Positions 28,089-32,994 of a DNA stretch of 32,994 nt are shown here, in pieces. A model generated the notes under the pieces. The model worked only from the letters and a program-made list of their open reading frames with translations, was not told the origin of the DNA and did no database searches. The stretch comes from Roseburia sp. (GTDB lineage: Bacteria > Bacillota > Clostridia > Lachnospirales > Lachnospiraceae): positions 1-32,994 of the forward strand of contig DMYD01000008.1 in NCBI GenBank assembly GCA_003483745.1, given 5' to 3'. The number at the start of each line of letters is the position of its first letter. Position 1 is the first letter of the stretch. The position numbers were made by a program, and so were the translations under genes.

Positions 28089-29651
28089 ATGAGAGAAAAA
28101 GGCAATCAGATCGCAAAGAAATTCGTTACATTCCTGTTAGTGCTTGCCATGATCGCAGGCAGTGTGGTAACTGTTCCGACAGATGTTCAGGCAGCATCCA
28201 AAGGAAAGATCACATTGAAAAAGACCAGCATGACAATGTACGCAGGGGAGAGTGTGAAAGTTCCGGTCAAAAGTGTTACCGGAGTATCAAAGAGTAAACT
28301 TTCCTACAAGGCAGATAAGAAGATTGTAATGGTATCTTCCAAGGGAGTGATCACGGCAAAGAAAAAAGGAAACGTGACCATTACCGTTGCATCAAAGACG
28401 AATGGCAAGATCAAAGCCAAATTAAAGCTGACGGTAAAGGCGAAACCGGCAAAGAGCACGATCACACTGGCGAAGAAATCTGCATCCCTGACGGTTGGAA
28501 AGAAAGCTGCCATCAAAGTGAAAAAGGTAAAGGGATTGAGCAGCAAGGAAGTCACCTATAAGTCCAGTAACAAAAAGGTTGCAACCGTAACGAAAAAAGG
28601 TGTGGTAAAGGCAGTTGGAAAAGGCTCTGCAACGATCACGGTTACTTCTGCAGTCAATAAAAAGGCAAAAGCAGCATTTCAGGTAAATGTAAAGAGTGCA
28701 AGCATCCCGGTTACTTCCATTACGACAGCACCAAGCATGACCTTGCAGACCGGAAGCGGGGCAAAGATAGAGTATTCCATTGCTCCGGCAGATGCGACGG
28801 ATAAGGGTGTCAAGATCACATCCAGCAATCCATCCGTAGTAGCCGTCATTGACGGTGGAATCCTCGGTGTCAAGGCAGGACAGGCAATCGTTACCGTAGC
28901 AGCAAATAACGGAACTGGAAAAGCAAAGATCAAGGTAACGGTCAAAGATAAGGTTGTAAAGGTAACAAAGATTGATATCCATATTTCTGATACGGGAAGT
29001 GGACAGCTGGAAACTTTAGGGTATGGAAAGGAAGCTACAAAACAGGGCATTGATACTGGTAAGGTAAGCAATGTTGATACTGTTAAAATTTATCCGTCCA
29101 ATGCAACCGACAAATCTATCTACTGGATATCTACAAACCCGGATGTTGTAACCGTTGACAAAAACGGACTGATCAAAACAACCGGTGTTGGAGAATGTTA
29201 TATCTACGCATGCTCCTGTGATGGCGGTGCAAAGAGTGGAAAGATCCGTATTCAGGTATTAAACACATTTACGGAAGATGAAGCATACCAGTACTTAAGA
29301 AAACACCCGGATGTAGATCAGTTGTGGATGGCAGTAACAAAAAGTTTGTATTTGGAATATGCTGATTCCTTAGCAAAGAGAAATATGTATTTTAATTGGT
29401 CTACTGGAAGTCAGGAAGGTTTCTTTGAACAGTGTGACAGAGGAAGTTTGCCGGGAAAAGGTAGGACGGTGTATTTTTTGAACGGATATTATGCGGATAA
29501 GGAGGATACAAAGTTACTTGGTAAAAAAATGTGGCAATGGATGAATGTTGGAGCAGATTACAAAACGACGGGGCAAAGAGCATTGATTGATCTTGATGAT
29601 CCGTATAAACTGATTTATGATCCGAATTGGAATCCGGCTGATTACGAGTGA
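28089..29651 (+). CDS. secreted multi-BIG2 domain protein with unique C-terminal region, 520 aa
   Basis: ATG 28089 after AAGGAG. Signal peptide ~1-36 (FVTFLLVLAMIAGSVVTVPT, cleavage near VQAA). Four bacterial Ig-like (BIG2-type) repeats follow: ~38-116 (KGKITLKKTSMTMYAGESVK), ~117-199, ~200-283 and a longer one at ~284-390 (STNPDVVTVDKNGLIKTTGV). The first two are extremely Lys-rich, so the N-terminal half is strongly basic, in contrast with the acidic surface protein at 1-1290. Residues ~391-520 are a non-repeat domain with many Trp/Tyr (DQLWMAVTKSLYLEYADSLA; KKMWQWMNVGADYKTTG) that I do not recognise. No anchor motif is visible. Role: probably cell surface or wall binding. Confidence 0.88.
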   Translation: MREKGNQIAKKFVTFLLVLAMIAGSVVTVPTDVQAASKGKITLKKTSMTMYAGESVKVPVKSVTGVSKSKLSYKADKKIVMVSSKGVITAKKKGNVTITVASKTNGKIKAKLKLTVKAKPAKSTITLAKKSASLTVGKKAAIKVKKVKGLSSKEVTYKSSNKKVATVTKKGVVKAVGKGSATITVTSAVNKKAKAAFQVNVKSASIPVTSITTAPSMTLQTGSGAKIEYSIAPADATDKGVKITSSNPSVVAVIDGGILGVKAGQAIVTVAANNGTGKAKIKVTVKDKVVKVTKIDIHISDTGSGQLETLGYGKEATKQGIDTGKVSNVDTVKIYPSNATDKSIYWISTNPDVVTVDKNGLIKTTGVGECYIYACSCDGGAKSGKIRIQVLNTFTEDEAYQYLRKHPDVDQLWMAVTKSLYLEYADSLAKRNMYFNWSTGSQEGFFEQCDRGSLPGKGRTVYFLNGYYADKEDTKLLGKKMWQWMNVGADYKTTGQRALIDLDDPYKLIYDPNWNPADYE

Positions 29652-29666
29652 CATTTTAACTAGAAT

Positions 29667-29684
29667 ATCAAAATTAATTTTGAT
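29667..29684. repeat. 18-bp perfect palindrome after the BIG2 gene
   Basis: ATCAAAATTAATTTTGAT, its own reverse complement, 15 bases after the stop codon. It is AT-rich with no T-run; it may be an operator or a weak RNA end. Confidence 0.5.
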
Positions 29685-29728
29685 AGAAAAGTAATATTTA
29701 TAAAAAACTAAACAGGTAACAATGAATT

Positions 29729-29764
29729 GGATGTCGTATAAGAAACGGCATCCTTTTTGTTTTT
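29729..29764 (+). terminator. intrinsic terminator or attenuator in front of the giant surface protein gene
   Basis: GGATGTCGT (29729-29737) pairs with ACGGCATCC (29745-29753; one G-U), 7-base loop, then TTTTTGTTTTT. Only 36 bases separate its end from the GTG start of the next gene, and these contain the ribosome site, so no full promoter fits between. It may end the BIG2 transcript, with read-through or attenuation controlling the surface protein. Confidence 0.85.
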
Positions 29765-29800
29765 ATAACTCATTGACAAGCAAAGGAGGAAAAAAAGAAA

Positions 29801-32800
29801 GTGAAAAAAGTAAAGAAACGAGTGATAGGCGGCATGACATTGCTGTTTCTGTTGATTGCAATGACGTGTCCGGCATATGCAGCGTTGTGGTCGGATGAAT
29901 CCACCGGTGTATTGAAGCAGACAAATAAGGATGCCGGAAACCCGGCTGATGAAACAGAACAGGTTGAAACAGCAGATGGAAATAATAAAACTGTGGAAGA
30001 TTACCATATGCATACAAAGAATGGCGATTTTTACGTCAATATCAATGGTGCAGATGGAGTAAACAGTAGAATCCATATCAAAGCTGTGTTTGATTCGACG
30101 AATGAAAAAAGCATTCAGAATGTAAAACTTACAATTGCAAGTGATTCCGTAAATTATCATGGAGTAAGTTTTGTAAAAGCAGATGGAAGCCCTAGTAAAA
30201 CGATTTCTGTATCAACAGATAAAGGAAGCACAACAGAAATAGAGCGTGCAGAAAAGAAGAATGGTATACCTGTATCGGGAAAAAATTCAGCCGGTGAAAC
30301 AGTATACAGGGAGCTGAATTACACGGTTGTAAAAGATATCCAGTTCCAGTACACCAAAGAAGCATACACCTACGCAACCGGAACAGGAAATGTAACAAAC
30401 GGCACGTCTCGAATGAATGATAAGACGCATGATTGGACTAATACCGGAACCAGTACCTTAAACGGAGCCAATGGTGTTTATCACAGCGCACATAAGGAAA
30501 CCTTTTCCCTGCAGGTCAACATGGCAAACATGAACGTGTACAAGAGTCCGACCACAGTGATCGGTGAGTATACGGTATCATTGAAGCATCCGACCGTGGC
30601 AGTTACTTACAAGGGAAACGGAGCTACAAGCGGAAGCAGTAAAACACAGTCATTTAAGTATAATGAAACCAAAGGCATCTATACAGTAGGTGGAAAGACA
30701 TTAGGCTTTAAAAAGCCGGGTTATAAACCGAATCCCGGAAAACAGTGGAACACAAAGGCAAACGGTACCGGAACTGTTTTTAGCTATGATGGCAGTAAAA
30801 AATATGCGGCAACGGAACTTGTTAATTTTACGGATGGAGAGAAATTTACCCAGAAGAGTTTGAAATTATATGCACAGTGGGTGGTAGGAACACCGGAGCC
30901 GGAACCGGAAACGGTGACTATCACTTATCATTCCAGATATCCGGATGGCACGGATATTGTGGTTACGGACGAGGTATTAAAGAAAAGTAATTATACGATC
31001 AAGACTTATGAGCAGTGCGGATTTTATCCTCCGGCAGGCTATGCAGTGGGTACAGACTGGCTCAATGCTGCAGGAAGCCATTATTTTTCACTGGGGTATA
31101 CAATTCAGCAGATAACAAGCGATTATGAACTTTATGCCTACTGGCAGGTAAACCCATATACGATCCATTTCGATGCAAACGGTGGAAGCGGATCCATGAG
31201 TGATATGGTGGGGCTGCAGAGGAATGTAAGCTACAATTTGACCAAAAGTGCATTTACATCACCGAATAAAGACTATACGTTCATTGGATGGGCAAAGCAG
31301 CCGGACAGCAAGCAGGCATATTATAAGGATCAGGCATCTGTGGTAAATGTGGCACCGATCAACAGTAATTATGTGACACTGTATGCAGTCTGGGCGAAAC
31401 CATATCAGGTGAAATACATAGATGGAATCAAGGGATATGGCGGTAACGTGGTTCAGAAACCATCATCCGTAGTGCGGACAGATACCTGTCAGTATTATAC
31501 GCATTACAACATTCCGGCTGTTACGCTTCCGGAAAGAGAAGGGTATGAGTTTGTTGGCTGGGGTTCAAAGGAGACAGCAAATGAAGTGACAACATATGTT
31601 CTTAACTATGAAAAGGCATTGGCAGCTAAAAATGAGAATGCAATCATTAACATTTTACAGCATCAGGATGAGATAAAGCAGACAAACGGCTATTATTTTG
31701 GAACGGAATTTTACCTGACACCGAATGGAAGTTCTGCAGATGAGTCTTCCGTCACATACGATGCACAGCAGGACTGCAACGTAGTCAGCCTGTATGCAAT
31801 CTGGAAAAAATTACCTACTTACAATATTAAGTTTGAAAAAAATCAGCCGTCAAGGGCAAAAGTAACCGGAAATATGCAGCCAATGCGTAACTGCCGGTAT
31901 GATACGAAATATACGCTGACAGCCAATAATTTTGTATGTACAAGCACCGATCCCAGCAAGATCGTGGGATATAAATTCCTCGGCTGGGCGACAACACCTA
32001 CCTGGTGTCAGGAATATAAGAAAGAACATGGCAGGTTTAATCCATCAGGTGATAGCATGACCGATTATTGGATAGAAGGTACCTGGTACAAAGATAAGGC
32101 TTCCATAGAGCAGAAAGAACGGGATGGTGGTGATATAACGTTATATGCACAGTGGGAGATCGATAAGGAATATGATTCCTACGAAATAATATTTAAGCCG
32201 AACGGTGCAAGCGGATCCATTACAAATGTTTATGGCGGTAATAATAGTATGAGTACGCTTGCTTTTGATACGCAGTATGATCTTCCGAATCCACAGCATA
32301 CGGGACGGAATCAGCTGGCTTATACAGATAAAAACGGAACAGAACAAAAGATAAGGTTTGGTTATACGCGGGAAAATTATAAATTTACCGGATGGAACAC
32401 GAAAGCAGATGGAACAGGAATCAGCTTCACATATACAGAAAAGGATGGTTTTGTATATGAAGAACCAACAATCCAGCTGTCAGATATTTTTGATCAGGTA
32501 GAGTTTCAGTTCGGAAATCAGCTGGTTTTATATGCGCAGTGGAAATATGACGGATATGTCGTTCACTATAATGCAAACGGTGGAACCGGCTCCATGGATG
32601 ATGTAACTCTCAGGTCAGATTTTCCGATTACAAACGTTAAAGAATGTGAATTTAGCAGAACCGCTTATAAGTTCGTATACTGGACATTAAATGCAGATGG
32701 AACAGGAGGAAAATTCAGGCCCGGAGAAGGTCTGAATGTCAGGGATATCCTGCGTGCTATGCGGTCTGATGGGAATGAAATTACCCTGTATGCACAGTGG

Positions 32801-32994
32801 AAAGTGGCAGAAGCTGCCTATACGGTCCGCCACTGGAAACAGAAAGCAGGGGGCAATGCAGCGATCCACAATGCAGATAACTACGATCTTGCAGAAACAG
32901 AAACCGGGAAAGCACAGATCGGAACCAATGTAACACCGCCGGTAAAAACATATGCCGGATTTGTAAGTCCGGCTGTCCAGACAGGAACAGTCAC
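29801..32994 (+). CDS. giant InlB B-repeat surface protein, N-terminal part (3' truncated by window edge)
   Basis: GTG 29801 follows AGGAGG (29784-29789). The frame stays open for 1064 codons to the end of the window. Signal peptide: KKVKKRVIGG, core MTLLFLLIAMTC, cleavage after PAYA. Residues ~30-250 are a non-repeat N-terminal domain (DFYVNINGADGVNSRIHIKA). From about 30600 InlB B-type repeats follow, each closing with LYAxW: LYAQW near 30870, LYAYW 31130, LYAVW 31380, LYAIW 31795, LYAQW 32145, 32530 and 32795. The best unit starts YTIHFDANGGSGSMSDMVGL (31154). At 32817 a different unit begins (YTVRHWKQ ... PVKTYAGFVSP), a MucBP-like end repeat common in such proteins. Adhesin-like and host-facing role inferred. 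Related to the gene at 1-1290. Confidence 0.92.
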   Translation, partial: MKKVKKRVIGGMTLLFLLIAMTCPAYAALWSDESTGVLKQTNKDAGNPADETEQVETADGNNKTVEDYHMHTKNGDFYVNINGADGVNSRIHIKAVFDSTNEKSIQNVKLTIASDSVNYHGVSFVKADGSPSKTISVSTDKGSTTEIERAEKKNGIPVSGKNSAGETVYRELNYTVVKDIQFQYTKEAYTYATGTGNVTNGTSRMNDKTHDWTNTGTSTLNGANGVYHSAHKETFSLQVNMANMNVYKSPTTVIGEYTVSLKHPTVAVTYKGNGATSGSSKTQSFKYNETKGIYTVGGKTLGFKKPGYKPNPGKQWNTKANGTGTVFSYDGSKKYAATELVNFTDGEKFTQKSLKLYAQWVVGTPEPEPETVTITYHSRYPDGTDIVVTDEVLKKSNYTIKTYEQCGFYPPAGYAVGTDWLNAAGSHYFSLGYTIQQITSDYELYAYWQVNPYTIHFDANGGSGSMSDMVGLQRNVSYNLTKSAFTSPNKDYTFIGWAKQPDSKQAYYKDQASVVNVAPINSNYVTLYAVWAKPYQVKYIDGIKGYGGNVVQKPSSVVRTDTCQYYTHYNIPAVTLPEREGYEFVGWGSKETANEVTTYVLNYEKALAAKNENAIINILQHQDEIKQTNGYYFGTEFYLTPNGSSADESSVTYDAQQDCNVVSLYAIWKKLPTYNIKFEKNQPSRAKVTGNMQPMRNCRYDTKYTLTANNFVCTSTDPSKIVGYKFLGWATTPTWCQEYKKEHGRFNPSGDSMTDYWIEGTWYKDKASIEQKERDGGDITLYAQWEIDKEYDSYEIIFKPNGASGSITNVYGGNNSMSTLAFDTQYDLPNPQHTGRNQLAYTDKNGTEQKIRFGYTRENYKFTGWNTKADGTGISFTYTEKDGFVYEEPTIQLSDIFDQVEFQFGNQLVLYAQWKYDGYVVHYNANGGTGSMDDVTLRSDFPITNVKECEFSRTAYKFVYWTLNADGTGGKFRPGEGLNVRDILRAMRSDGNEITLYAQWKVAEAAYTVRHWKQKAGGNAAIHNADNYDLAETETGKAQIGTNVTPPVKTYAGFVSPAVQTGTV

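Noticed and set aside
28304..29071. Three minus-strand ORFs opposite the BIG2 gene
   Set aside because: Shadows caused by the repetitive Lys/Val/Thr codons of the plus-strand gene.
1..32994. CRISPR array, tRNA or rRNA genes, complete insertion sequence or prophage
   Set aside because: No regularly spaced repeats, cloverleaf genes, rRNA segments, transposase or integrase frames were found on reading both strands.

Overview
The window looks like chromosomal DNA of a low-to-moderate GC, genetically spore-forming Firmicute of the Lachnospiraceae type (Roseburia/Agathobacter-like; this is an inference). The evidence is a Clostridia-style housekeeping set (miaB, ruvAB, zapA, divergent rpmB next to asp23-fakA-recG, rqcH), two sporulation genes (gerW and an alpha/beta-type SASP) and large secreted proteins with InlB B-repeats and BIG2 domains. 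No tRNA, rRNA, CRISPR array or insertion sequence was seen.

Layout. (1) 1-1290 is the 3' end of an InlB-repeat surface protein with a very acidic insert. (2) 1291-6000 is an accessory island: two small overlapping ORFs, the second with an antitoxin-like tail; a compact type I toxin-antitoxin-like locus on the minus strand (32-aa membrane peptide); and a three-gene remnant of a mobile element ending in a 921-aa polyvalent protein (ArdC-like N-terminus plus an HEXXH zincin motif). (3) 6089-16534 is a dense plus-strand block: miaB, a NusG domain II protein, a Gx-family membrane protein, ruvA, ruvB, zapA, a U32 hydroxylase-type protein, ftsW/rodA, a class B PBP and a NUDIX gene. A 50-bp tandem triplication lies at the end of miaB. 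(4) 16567-18483 holds an unknown 104-aa gene, a DUF2953 gene, gerW, a strong terminator and an overlooked 48-aa membrane protein. (5) 18523-19218 (minus) is a uxaC pseudogene with three internal deletions. (6) rpmB (minus) diverges from asp23-fakA-recG, as in other Firmicutes. (7) An SASP gene and rqcH lie on the minus strand. (8) 26559-32994 is a secreted-protein region: a 248-aa exported protein, a second type I toxin-antitoxin-like locus, a BIG2 adhesin-like protein and the 5' part of a giant InlB-repeat protein that runs off the window.

The most interesting signal is a pair of hidden type I toxin-antitoxin-like loci (about 1746-2122 and 27716-28038). They are too short for ordinary gene calling. 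Each has a tiny RBS-preceded membrane-peptide ORF, two convergent promoters with exact 17-bp spacers (except the -35 of the second toxin, which is poor), and one bidirectional terminator shared by the two RNAs. In both loci the 5' parts of the two convergent RNAs are near-copies of each other (mirrored, inverted repeats). In the Fst/par loci of Enterococcus plasmids the repeats are instead direct, so they give complementary RNAs. The two loci do not share this repeat sequence with each other, only the layout, which suggests a common and perhaps undescribed regulatory principle.

Working together, the central block serves DNA repair (RuvAB), division and wall synthesis (ZapA, FtsW/RodA with its PBP partner) and RNA modification (MiaB, U32). 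The fakA and recG region links fatty-acid activation and DNA repair in one conserved cluster. The flanking surface-protein genes and the remnants between housekeeping genes mark the accessory, fast-changing parts.
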